DNA of 16,843 nucleotides, taken from contig DATBDE010000099.1 in assembly GCA_036270095.1 (NCBI GenBank), positions 1 through 16,843 of the forward strand, given 5' to 3'. The DNA is from DATBDE01 sp036270095 (GTDB lineage: Bacteria; Actinomycetota; Thermoleophilia; Solirubrobacterales; Solirubrobacteraceae). The notes beneath the pieces are model-generated. The model was not told where the DNA came from. It searched no databases and saw nothing but the letters and a program-made list of their open reading frames with translations. Made by a program: the position numbers and the translations under genes. This document shows positions 6,251 to 12,798 of this stretch, in pieces (the stretch's first letter is position 1; each line of letters starts with the position of its first letter).

Positions 6251-7518
6251 GGCCGGATGTGCCCCGCGCCCTCGACCACGTACTTGTAGGTGCAGAGCTC
6301 GCGCATCCCTATGGGGCCACGGGCGTGGAGCTTCTGGGTCGAGTTGCCGATCTCGGCACCCATGCCGAACTCGCCGCCGTCGGTGAAGCGGGTGGACGCG
6401 TTGACGTAGACGCAGGCGGCGTCGACGCTGCGCTGGAAAGCCTGGGCGGCGGTGTAGTCGCGGGTGACGATGGCCTCGGAATGCCCGGAGCCGTGCGCGT
6501 TGACGTGCTCGATCGCCTCCTGCACGGAGTCGACCACCCGGACGGCGAGCACCAGGGCGAGGAACTCGGTGTCCCAGTCCTCGTCGCTGGCGTCCTTCAG
6601 CGAGGACGCCAGGTCCCCGGCCAGCGCGCGGGCGCGGCCGTCGGTGCGCAGCTCCACCCCGTCCTCGCGCAGGGCGCGCAGGACGCGCGGCAGGAACGCG
6701 GGCGCGGCCTGCGCGTGCACGAGCAGGGTCTCGGCCGCGTTGCACACGCCGGGCCGCTGGGTCTTGGCGTTGACGACGATGCGCTCCGCGGCGTCGAGGT
6801 CGGCGTCGGCGTCGACGTAGACGTGGCAGTTGCCGGACGCGGCGTAGATGACGGGCACGGTGGCCACGGCGCTGAGGGCGTGCTTCAGGCCCTCGCCGCC
6901 GCGGGGGATGATGAGATCGACGAGGCCGTCCTGGGTCGCCAGCTCGGCCAGCTCCTCGCGGCCGCCGCCGGCCACGAGCGAGACCGCGGCCTCGGGCAGC
7001 CCGGCCGCCGCCACCGCCTCGCGGGCGACGGCGGCGAGCACGGCGTTGGAGTGCGCGGCGCTGGACGAGCCGCGCAGCACGATCGCGTTGCCCGACTTCA
7101 GGCAGAGGGCGGCGGCGTCGATGGTCACGTTCGGACGCGCCTCGTAGACCACGGCGACCACGCCGAGGGGCGCGCGCACCCGGCGCATCTCCAGCCCGTT
7201 GGCCAAGCGACCGCCGTCGATGACCTCGCCGACCGGGTCGGGCAGGGCGACGATTTGGCGCACGCCCGCGGCCATCGCACGCACGCGGCCCTCGTCGAGG
7301 CGCAGGCGGTCGAGCAGGGCGGCGCCGATGTCGGCCGCCTCGCCCGCCTCCATGTCGCGCGCGTTGGCTTCGAGGATCTCGGGGATGCGCGCCTCGAGCG
7401 CGTCGGCGATGGCACGCAATGCCCGGTCCTTGCCGGCGGTGTCGAGCGCGGCGAGGACGCGGCCGGCGCGGCGCGCGGCGGCGCAAGTCTCGGCGACGGA
7501 GGAGGCGGCGACGGCCAT
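6247..7518 (-). CDS. proA: Gamma-glutamyl phosphate reductase
   Basis: ProA uses NADPH to reduce glutamyl-5-phosphate to glutamate-5-semialdehyde, the second step of proline synthesis. The 423-residue length is typical. The aldehyde dehydrogenase fold is recognisable from VVYEARPNVTIDAAALCLKS (123-142), LRGSSSAAHSN (148-158) and the catalytic cysteine Cys259 in QRPGVCNAAETLLVH. The C-terminal segment THxFTDGGEFGMGAEIG-like (STRFTDGGEFGMGAEIGNST) is also present. The ATG at 7518 has no strong Shine-Dalgarno; a 15-bp palindrome lies 3 bp upstream. proA heads a proA-nadD-rsfS unit. Its usual partner proB lies about 1.9 kb away, separated by a divergently transcribed NHL gene, so proA must have its own promoter in 7519-7611 or within that gene. 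Confidence 0.97.
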   Translation of the reverse strand: MAVAASSVAETCAAARRAGRVLAALDTAGKDRALRAIADALEARIPEILEANARDMEAGEAADIGAALLDRLRLDEGRVRAMAAGVRQIVALPDPVGEVIDGGRLANGLEMRRVRAPLGVVAVVYEARPNVTIDAAALCLKSGNAIVLRGSSSAAHSNAVLAAVAREAVAAAGLPEAAVSLVAGGGREELAELATQDGLVDLIIPRGGEGLKHALSAVATVPVIYAASGNCHVYVDADADLDAAERIVVNAKTQRPGVCNAAETLLVHAQAAPAFLPRVLRALREDGVELRTDGRARALAGDLASSLKDASDEDWDTEFLALVLAVRVVDSVQEAIEHVNAHGSGHSEAIVTRDYTAAQAFQRSVDAACVYVNASTRFTDGGEFGMGAEIGNSTQKLHARGPIGMRELCTYKYVVEGAGHIRP

Positions 7519-7521
7519 GGG

Positions 7522-7536
7522 CAGAGCCTAGCTCTG
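7522..7536. promoter_or_regulatory. Palindrome at the proA translation start
   Basis: CAGAGC-CTA-GCTCTG is a perfect 6-bp inverted repeat with a 3-bp centre, 3 bp upstream of the proA ATG. In the proA transcript it could form a small hairpin over the ribosome-binding region; alternatively it is a protein-binding site. The rest of the 93-bp spacer to the NHL gene shows only weak promoter-like words, such as TTGAGA at 7566-7571. Function is inference. Confidence 0.3.
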
Positions 7537-7611
7537 TCGCCAATCCGACACCCGTCGTGCCGTGTTTGAGACAGTGCTCTCGCTGCTCGTAGGGAGAATC
7601 ACGGTCAACCG

Positions 7612-9390
7612 ATGCGCCCGCTCCGCCCCATCACCCTCGTCGCCTGCCTGCTCGCGCTCGTCGCTGCCAGCCTGGCTGTCGCGCAGACCGTCGCGCGCAT
7701 CGACACGGTCGCCGGCACCGGCACCGCCGGGTTCACCGGCGACGGGGGTCCTGCCACCGGGGCGCAGCTCGCCACGCCGTCCGACGTCGCCTTCGTCGGC
7801 GGCAACGCGACCTACCTGATCGCCGACACCGCCAACAACCGCATCCGCCGCGTCAACGACGCCGGCGCGATCTCGACCGTCGCCGGAGCCGGCCCGGGCA
7901 ACGCGGCAGGCGGGTTCGCGGGCGACGGCCTGGCTGCGACCAACGGCACGGTGCGGCTGAACGGACCGCGCGGCGTCTCCCCTACCGCCGACGGCGGCTT
8001 CCTCATCGCCGACACCGGCAACAACCGCATCCGCCGCGTCAGCCCGACCGGCGTCCTCACCACCGTCGCCGGGTCCGCCAAGGCCGGCTTCGGCGGAGAC
8101 GGCGACGCCGCCACCGGCGCCTCGCTGAACGCGCCCCGCGACGTCGCCGCCCTTCCCGACGGCTCGTTCCTGATCGCCGACACGGGCAACAACCGCATCC
8201 GGCTGGTCAGCGCCAGCGGGATCATCACCACCGTGGCCGGCGGCCAGGCCGAGGGACTCGGCGACCGCGGCCCCGCCATCCAGGCCTCGCTGAACGCTCC
8301 CTCGAGCGTCGCGCCGATCATCGGCGGCGGCTTCCTCATCGCCGACACCGGCGACAACCTCATCCGCCGCGTCGACGCCACCGGCACGATCACCAGCGTG
8401 GCCGGCACCGGCGCGCCCGGCGCCGCCGGCGACGGCGGCACGCCCACGGCGGCCCAGCTCAACGCGCCCGAGGGCGTGACCATCACGTCCGACGGCGCCG
8501 TCTTCATCGGCGACACCGGCAACCACAAGGTCCGCGAGATCGACACGCAGGGCACGATCAGCACGGTGGCCGGCAACGGCACCCCGGGCTTCAGCGGCGA
8601 CGGCGGCGCGCCCACCGCGGCCCAGCTCGCCAACCCGCGCGGCGTGGCCACCAACAACGGGGTCGTCTGGACCGCCGACAGCGCCAACAACCGGGTGCGG
8701 GCGATCAGCAACGTGACCACGACGCCCACCCCGACCGCCAACCAGCGGCCGTCCCAGAACGCCCCCATCGGCATCACGCCGCCCAAGATCGGCGTGAGCA
8801 TCGTGGCCGGGACGGTCGCCGGGACCGTGCTCATCCGCCAGCCCGGCGAGAGCTCGTTCAGCCCGCTCATCGGCGGCGGCAACTTCCCGCTTGGCAGCGA
8901 GCTCGACACCACCAACGGCACCGTCCAGATGTGGTACGAGACCAACGAGGACGGCACCCAGGCCGGCGTGTACGCCTCCCAGGGCCGCTTCGTCACCAAG
9001 CAGCCGCTGCAGCGCGACCAGGGCCAGCGCCCCGGCGAGCTCGACCTCTCGGGCCCGACCGGCGGCCGCTGCCCTCCCGGCCGCGCGCTGACCCGGACCG
9101 CCAGCGCCGCCTTCGTGTCGCCGCGCGCAGCCTCGGCCGCGCTGGCCACCGCCGCCCGGCGCAAGCGTCATGGCCGCGCCGTGCGCGTGCGCGCCAAGGG
9201 CAAGATCAAGACCAAGGGGCGCTACGGCTCGGCCATCGTGCGCGGCACCGGCTGGACCACGCACGACTTCTGCCGCGGCGCCAAGAGCGGCACGCTGTTC
9301 TCGGTCTTCGAGGGCGTCGTCTCGGTGCGCGACTTCGTGCGCCACACCACCGTGCGCGTCCCCGCCGGCCGCAAGTACTTCGCCAGCTAG
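7612..9390 (+). CDS. Secreted NHL-repeat beta-propeller protein with FecR-like C-terminal region
   Basis: This 592-residue exported protein has a Sec signal peptide at 1-24 (ITLVACLLALVAASLAVAQ). Six NHL repeats of about 55-62 residues follow, each with an ADTxNNRIRxV core (about 71-81, 133-143, 189-199, 244-254, 300-310, 355-365) and a TVAGxGxxGFxGDGG segment, consistent with one six-bladed propeller. A Thr/Pro linker (368-380) leads to a beta-rich region with GTVLIRQPGESSFSPL and, after a basic linker, VRAKGKIKTKGRYGSAIVRG and FEGVVSVRDFVRHTTV (about 525-583). I recognise the last part as resembling FecR-like domains of solirubrobacterial surface proteins. Cys487 and Cys554 could pair. The role is probably extracellular binding; ligand and partner are unknown. 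The ATG is preceded by AGGGAG 15 bp upstream, a rather long spacing. Confidence 0.9.
   Translation: MRPLRPITLVACLLALVAASLAVAQTVARIDTVAGTGTAGFTGDGGPATGAQLATPSDVAFVGGNATYLIADTANNRIRRVNDAGAISTVAGAGPGNAAGGFAGDGLAATNGTVRLNGPRGVSPTADGGFLIADTGNNRIRRVSPTGVLTTVAGSAKAGFGGDGDAATGASLNAPRDVAALPDGSFLIADTGNNRIRLVSASGIITTVAGGQAEGLGDRGPAIQASLNAPSSVAPIIGGGFLIADTGDNLIRRVDATGTITSVAGTGAPGAAGDGGTPTAAQLNAPEGVTITSDGAVFIGDTGNHKVREIDTQGTISTVAGNGTPGFSGDGGAPTAAQLANPRGVATNNGVVWTADSANNRVRAISNVTTTPTPTANQRPSQNAPIGITPPKIGVSIVAGTVAGTVLIRQPGESSFSPLIGGGNFPLGSELDTTNGTVQMWYETNEDGTQAGVYASQGRFVTKQPLQRDQGQRPGELDLSGPTGGRCPPGRALTRTASAAFVSPRAASAALATAARRKRHGRAVRVRAKGKIKTKGRYGSAIVRGTGWTTHDFCRGAKSGTLFSVFEGVVSVRDFVRHTTVRVPAGRKYFAS
7700..8720 (+). 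repeat. Six imperfect tandem NHL-coding repeats
   Basis: The propeller part of the gene is built from six degenerate DNA repeats with periods of about 165-186 bp. The best-conserved word encodes ADTGNNRIR (GCCGACACCGGCAACAACCG at the second copy). The high DNA identity of copies 2 and 3 is compatible with internal duplication, although constrained codon use in GC-rich DNA also contributes. Confidence 0.7.
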
Positions 9391-9431
9391 AGCCCCTTCT
9401 CGCCGACCCTGGCGCGCCGAGCTATGGCCTC

Positions 9432-10523
9432 TCAGGCCAAAACGAAGTAGTCGCGGTGCACGGCCTCCTCGGTCGCCTGCGGCAGCCGCGCCCGCACCTG
9501 CGCCGACTGCAGCCCCATGACCGAGCGCAGCTCGTCGGCCGAGTAGTTGGAGATCCCCTTGCCGATGACCTCGCCGCCGTCGCGCGCGATCTCGACCGCG
9601 TCGCCGGCGTCGAACGCCCCGTCGACGGCCACGACGCCCACGGGCAGGAGGCTCGTGCCGCCTTCGCGCAGCGCGCGCACGGCGCCCTCGTCGATGCCGA
9701 CGCGGCCCTGGGGCGGCTTGGCGTACTTGAGCCAGAGCTTGAACGACGAGTAGCGCGTGGCCTGCGGCCGGCAGTGCGTGCCCACGCGCTCGCCCGCCGC
9801 AGCGGCGCGGACGATGCCCGGCGCCAGGCCGCTGGCGATCACCGCCTCGATGCCGGCCGCGGTCGCCATCTCGGCCGCGACTACCTTGGAGCGCATCCCG
9901 CCGCTGGACAGCGGCGAGCCCGCGTGGCCGATGTGCAGCGCGGCGAGCCTGCGGAAGTCGGTCACCTCGGCGACGTGCTCGGCGCCCGCGTCGCGGCGGG
10001 GATCGGCGGTGTAGAGCCCGTCGGTGTCGGTGAGCAGGAGCAGCAGGTCGGCGCCGGTCAGCACCGCGACCTGGGCGGCGAGGAAGTCGTTGTCGCCGAA
10101 CGAGATGTCGTCCGTGGTCGTCGTGTCGTTCTCGTTGATGACCGGCAGCACGTGCCAGTCCAGCAGCTTGCGCAGGGTCTGGCGCGCGTTGAGGTAGTGC
10201 GTGCGGGCCGAGAGGTCGAAGAAGGTCAGCAGCACCTGCGCGGTGGTCACGCCGCGGTCGCGCAAGAGCTCGTCGTAGACGCGGAAGAGCTTGCCCTGTC
10301 CCACGGCGCTGGCCGCCTGCAGCTCCTCCATGGCCCGCGGGCGGATCGGCAGCTCGAGCAGGCGCATCCCGCGGGCGATCGCCCCGCTGGTCACGATCAC
10401 CACCTCGTCGCCGCCGCGGTGCAGCGCGGCCACGTCGTCGCACAGCGCGGCGAGCACGTCCGCGCGCAGCTCGCCGGCGTCGTCGGCGACGACGCTGGTG
10501 CCGAGCTTGACCACCAGGCGCAT
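9432..10523 (-). CDS. proB: Glutamate 5-kinase
   Basis: ProB phosphorylates glutamate with ATP to give glutamyl-5-phosphate, the committed, proline-inhibited step of proline synthesis. The protein is 363 residues from the ATG at 10523. The amino acid kinase domain shows VVKLGTS (4-10), VTSGAIARG (44-52), INENDT (129-134), FGDND (142-146), TDTDGLYTADPR (165-176) and GGMRSKVVAA (208-217). A C-terminal PUA domain (about 274-360, GRVGIDEGAVRAL ... GKGISNYS) is present, as in the long form of the enzyme. A TTG at 10535 overlapping obgE is an alternative start adding four residues. The ATG gives the family's usual N-terminus and lies 4 bp after the obgE stop, so the two genes are co-transcribed. 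The expected proA neighbour is displaced. Confidence 0.96.
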   Translation of the reverse strand: MRLVVKLGTSVVADDAGELRADVLAALCDDVAALHRGGDEVVIVTSGAIARGMRLLELPIRPRAMEELQAASAVGQGKLFRVYDELLRDRGVTTAQVLLTFFDLSARTHYLNARQTLRKLLDWHVLPVINENDTTTTDDISFGDNDFLAAQVAVLTGADLLLLLTDTDGLYTADPRRDAGAEHVAEVTDFRRLAALHIGHAGSPLSSGGMRSKVVAAEMATAAGIEAVIASGLAPGIVRAAAAGERVGTHCRPQATRYSSFKLWLKYAKPPQGRVGIDEGAVRALREGGTSLLPVGVVAVDGAFDAGDAVEIARDGGEVIGKGISNYSADELRSVMGLQSAQVRARLPQATEEAVHRDYFVLA

Positions 10524-10527
10524 GCGT

Positions 10528-11796
10528 CTATTCAAGCTCGAACAGGACGCCGCCGATCTCGACGTCGTCGCCGGGGGTGAAGCCGGCGGCCTCGAGCGCG
10601 CGGCGCACGCCGAGCGACTCGAGCCGCTGCTCGAGGTACTCGAGGGCGTCGGGGTTCTCGATGTCGTGGCGGGCGATCAGGCGGTCGACGCCGTCGCCGC
10701 TGACCCGGAAGGCGTGGTCGCCGGTGCGCTGCACGTCAAACGCGCGGGCCTGGCCGCCGCCGGGGCGGAACACCTTGAACGCGGCCGGAGCCTCGGCCGG
10801 CGTCTCTGGCCACGCGGGCACCCGGTGCAGGAGCTCGCGGACGAGGTCGTCGAGGCCCTGCCCGGTGGCCGACGAGGTGACGACGACGGCGAGCCCGGGC
10901 AGGCGCTCCTGCCAGGCGCGCCGTGCCGCCTCGGCCTGGTCGGGGGTGACCAGGTCGGCCTTGGACAAGGCAAGGATCCGCGGCAGCCCGGCCAGGCGGG
11001 GGTCGTAGTCGCGCACCTCGGCCTCGATCGTGGCGTGGTTCTCGATCGGGTCGGTCTGGTCGACGGGGGCGAGGTCGAGGACGTGCACGAGCAGCCGGCA
11101 GCGCTCGACGTGGGCGAGGAAGTCGCGGCCCAGCCCGGCGCCGCCGCTGGCCCCCTCGATCAGGCCGGGGATGTCGGCGAGCACGAGTTGGCGGCCGTCG
11201 CGCTCGAGCGTGCCCAGCACCGGCTCCAGCGTCGTGAACGGGTACTCGGCGACCTTGGGCGCGGCGCGGGTGAGGCGGGAGAGCAGCGACGACTTGCCGG
11301 CGTTGGGCAGGCCGACGAGCCCGGCGTCGGCCAGGAGCTTGAGCCGCAGCTCGATCCAGCCCTCGTCGCCCCCGAGACCGCGCTCGGCCAGGCGCGGCGC
11401 CTGGCGGGTGGCGTTGGCGAAGCGCTTGTTGCCGCGCCCGCCGGCGCCGCCCGCGGCCACGACGGCGCGCTGGCCCGGTGCCACGAAGTCGAAGCGGGCG
11501 CCGTCGAGGCCGTGGACCTCCGTGCCCGGGGGCACGCGCACGATCGCCTCGGGCCCGTCGGCGCCGTGGCGTTGGGCGCCCTGGCCGTGGCCGCCGCGGC
11601 CGGCCTTGATGTGCACGTCCTTGCGGAAGCGCTGCAGGTCGCGCAGCGAGTCGTCGCAGACCACGATCACGTCGCCGCCACGGCCACCGTCGCCGCCGTC
11701 GGGCCCGCCCTTGGGGACGTGGGCCTCGCGCCGGAAGCTGACGCAGCCGTTGCCGCCGCCCCCGGCGCTCACGTGGATCTTCGCCCTATCGTGCAC
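10528..11796 (-). CDS. obgE: Obg-family GTPase ObgE/CgtA
   Basis: Obg is a ribosome-associated GTPase needed for 50S assembly and linked to stress signalling. The 422-residue protein has the Gly-rich Obg fold (1-150; GGGGNGCVSFRRE, GGDGGRGGDVI, GGAGGRGN). The G domain carries P-loop GLPNAGKSS (162-170), switch FTTLEP (187-192) and DIPG (208-211). The C-terminal OCT domain (about 340-422) ends DDVEIGGVLFELE. The G4 motif reads SKAD (278-281) instead of the usual NKxD. A GTG at 11796 gives the expected family N-terminus; the nearby ATG at 11804 is out of frame. Only 24 bp separate this start from the divergent SDR, so the promoter must overlap coding sequence. It is followed by proB after 4 bp. 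The usual upstream neighbour rpmA lies 3.2 kb away. Confidence 0.96.
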   Translation of the reverse strand: MHDRAKIHVSAGGGGNGCVSFRREAHVPKGGPDGGDGGRGGDVIVVCDDSLRDLQRFRKDVHIKAGRGGHGQGAQRHGADGPEAIVRVPPGTEVHGLDGARFDFVAPGQRAVVAAGGAGGRGNKRFANATRQAPRLAERGLGGDEGWIELRLKLLADAGLVGLPNAGKSSLLSRLTRAAPKVAEYPFTTLEPVLGTLERDGRQLVLADIPGLIEGASGGAGLGRDFLAHVERCRLLVHVLDLAPVDQTDPIENHATIEAEVRDYDPRLAGLPRILALSKADLVTPDQAEAARRAWQERLPGLAVVVTSSATGQGLDDLVRELLHRVPAWPETPAEAPAAFKVFRPGGGQARAFDVQRTGDHAFRVSGDGVDRLIARHDIENPDALEYLEQRLESLGVRRALEAAGFTPGDDVEIGGVLFELE

Positions 11797-11808
11797 GCCC
11801 TCATTGTG

Positions 11809-11815
11809 AAAGGAG
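11809..11815 (+). promoter_or_regulatory. Ribosome binding site AAAGGAG deciding the TTG start of the SDR gene
   Basis: AAAGGAG ends 5 bp before the TTG at 11821, an optimal spacing. It argues against the in-frame GTG at 11806, which would begin upstream of the Shine-Dalgarno itself. Confidence 0.75.
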
Positions 11816-11820
11816 CTGCC

Positions 11821-12513
11821 TTGGCCGACGCACCCGTCTTCCTGATCACCGGCGCCTCGAGTGGCATCGGCGCTTCCACCGCCCGCTCGGCCGCCGAGGC
11901 GGGCTACCGCCTGGTGCTGTCCGCGCGGTCCGCGGACCGGCTCCAGGACCTGGCCGCCGAGCTTGGCGGCGACGACCGTGCCCTCGCCGTCACCTGCGAC
12001 GTCGGCGACTGGGACCAGCAGGAGCGCATGGTCGCCACGACCATGGACAAGTTCGGTCGCATCGACGTCGTGTTCGCCAACGCCGGGTTCGGCGCGCGCC
12101 GCGGCTTCACCGAGGAGACACCGGAGTTCTGGCGCTCGATGGTCTTGACCAACGTGCTGGGCGCCGCGTACACGATCCGGGCCACGATCAACCCGCTGCG
12201 CAAGAGCAAGGGCCACCTGATCCTGACCAGCTCGGTCGCCGGCCGCCGCGCGCTCGAGGGCTCGTTCTACTCGGCCACGAAGCATGCGGTGACGGCGATG
12301 GGCGAGGCCGTGCGCCAGGAGCTCAACGAGTCCGGCGTCCGCATGACCCTGATCGAGCCGGGAATGGTCGACACCCCGTTCTTCGACAAGGGCGCGCCGG
12401 AGTGGGCGCTCAAGCCCGAGGACGTGGCCCGGGCGATCATGTTCGCCGTGTCCCAACCTGACCACGTCGACGTCAACGAGGTGCTGATCCGGCCGGTGGG
12501 CCAGCCGAACTGA
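11821..12513 (+). CDS. SDR family NAD(P)-dependent oxidoreductase
   Basis: This 230-residue classical short-chain dehydrogenase/reductase is cytosolic. The cofactor motif TGASSGIG lies at 10-17, NAG at 87-89, catalytic Ser at 137/138 in LTSSVAG, and the YxxxK pair is Tyr150 and Lys154 (YSATK). Arg36 and Arg40 after the second strand (SARSADR) favour NADP(H). The C-terminal pattern HVDVNEVLIRPVGQ resembles the YdfG/serine dehydrogenase-like branch of SDRs acting on 3-hydroxy acids or alcohols; the substrate is not predictable. It starts at TTG 24 bp from the divergent obgE start, and transcribes towards the lyase-like gene. Its presence interrupts the conserved rpmA-obgE order. Confidence 0.92.
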   Translation: MADAPVFLITGASSGIGASTARSAAEAGYRLVLSARSADRLQDLAAELGGDDRALAVTCDVGDWDQQERMVATTMDKFGRIDVVFANAGFGARRGFTEETPEFWRSMVLTNVLGAAYTIRATINPLRKSKGHLILTSSVAGRRALEGSFYSATKHAVTAMGEAVRQELNESGVRMTLIEPGMVDTPFFDKGAPEWALKPEDVARAIMFAVSQPDHVDVNEVLIRPVGQPN

Positions 12514-12514
12514 G

Positions 12515-12536
12515 GCGCTTCCGGTGGGCGGAGCGC
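12515..12536 (+). terminator. Hairpin just after the SDR stop codon
   Basis: GCGCT (12515-12519) and AGCGC (12532-12536) pair, and inside them CCG (12521-12523) pairs with CGG (12529-12531), with one bulged T and a 5-nt loop. It begins 2 bp after the SDR stop. No U-tract follows, as is common in GC-rich actinobacterial terminators, so the terminator call is tentative. Confidence 0.4.
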
Positions 12537-12607
12537 ATGTCGGCGGCTGGGCGGCCCCAACGGCGTGAACGGCGGCGACGAACGAGGGTGACCGCGAACG
12601 GCGCCCC

Positions 12608-12627
12608 GCCCGGCCGCGCGGCCGGGC
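12608..12627. repeat. Perfect 20-bp palindrome
   Basis: GCCCGGCCGCGCGGCCGGGC is a perfect 20-bp palindrome of only G and C in the convergent spacer. As RNA it could form a stem only with a tight loop; as DNA it is symmetrical. It directly abuts the next inverted repeat. Confidence 0.6.
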
Positions 12628-12678
12628 CGACGTGAACCACCCGAGGTCGCCATGTCAGACCTCAGGTGGCTCACGTCG
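12628..12678. repeat. 51-bp inverted repeat (21-bp arms, 9-bp loop)
   Basis: The left arm 12628-12648 and right arm 12658-12678 are reverse complements at 19 of 21 positions, around the 9-bp loop at 12649-12657. Both mismatches would be G-U or A-C type in RNA, depending on strand: the G-U pairing forms when transcribed towards minus. It is a strong candidate for a structured RNA, a bidirectional terminator or a repeated palindromic element. Confidence 0.7.
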
Positions 12679-12686
12679 CGACGAAC

Positions 12687-12729
12687 GTGTGCCGCATTTC
12701 GGCTGACTATCAGCGGAAATGCGGCACAC
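12687..12729. repeat. 43-bp near-perfect hairpin (14-bp arms plus inner 5-bp stem)
   Basis: GTGTGCCGCATTTC (12687-12700) and GAAATGCGGCACAC (12716-12729) are perfect reverse complements. Inside them GCTGA (12702-12706) pairs with TCAGC (12710-12714) around a CTA loop, leaving one G-G mismatch. It lies between convergent genes, 70 bp beyond the lyase-like gene's stop, so a bidirectional terminator is possible, but no T-tract is present. Confidence 0.7.
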
Positions 12730-12798
12730 CCCCGGGCGGATCCGTCCTCGTCGCTGCCGTTCCCCCGGCCGGCGCCACTCCGCGGCCGACCGGAGCGC

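Larger units (their letters stand above)
12514..12798. other. Convergent intergenic spacer rich in inverted repeats
   Basis: This 285-bp spacer between the SDR and lyase-like genes shows no convincing coding frame. It holds a hairpin at 12515-12536, the 20-bp palindrome, the 51-bp and 43-bp inverted repeats, and a 10-bp direct repeat GCGACGAACG (12575-12584 and 12678-12687). The last 70 bp (12730-12798) contain nothing recognisable. Confidence 0.8.

Noticed and set aside
7612..8720. CRISPR-like or noncoding tandem array
   Set aside because: The repeats are protein-coding NHL repeats with a continuous frame, with no constant repeat plus unique spacer pattern.
9426..9438. GGCCT-CTC-AGGCC palindrome across the proB stop as a terminator
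   Set aside because: Only a 5-bp stem, overlapping the coding end, and the A-run is on the wrong side for either transcript.
7528..10443. 971-codon minus-strand open frame over the NHL gene and proB
   Set aside because: It is antisense to the NHL gene and out of frame with proB; its product is low-complexity Arg/Ala/Gly, a typical shadow in very GC-rich DNA.
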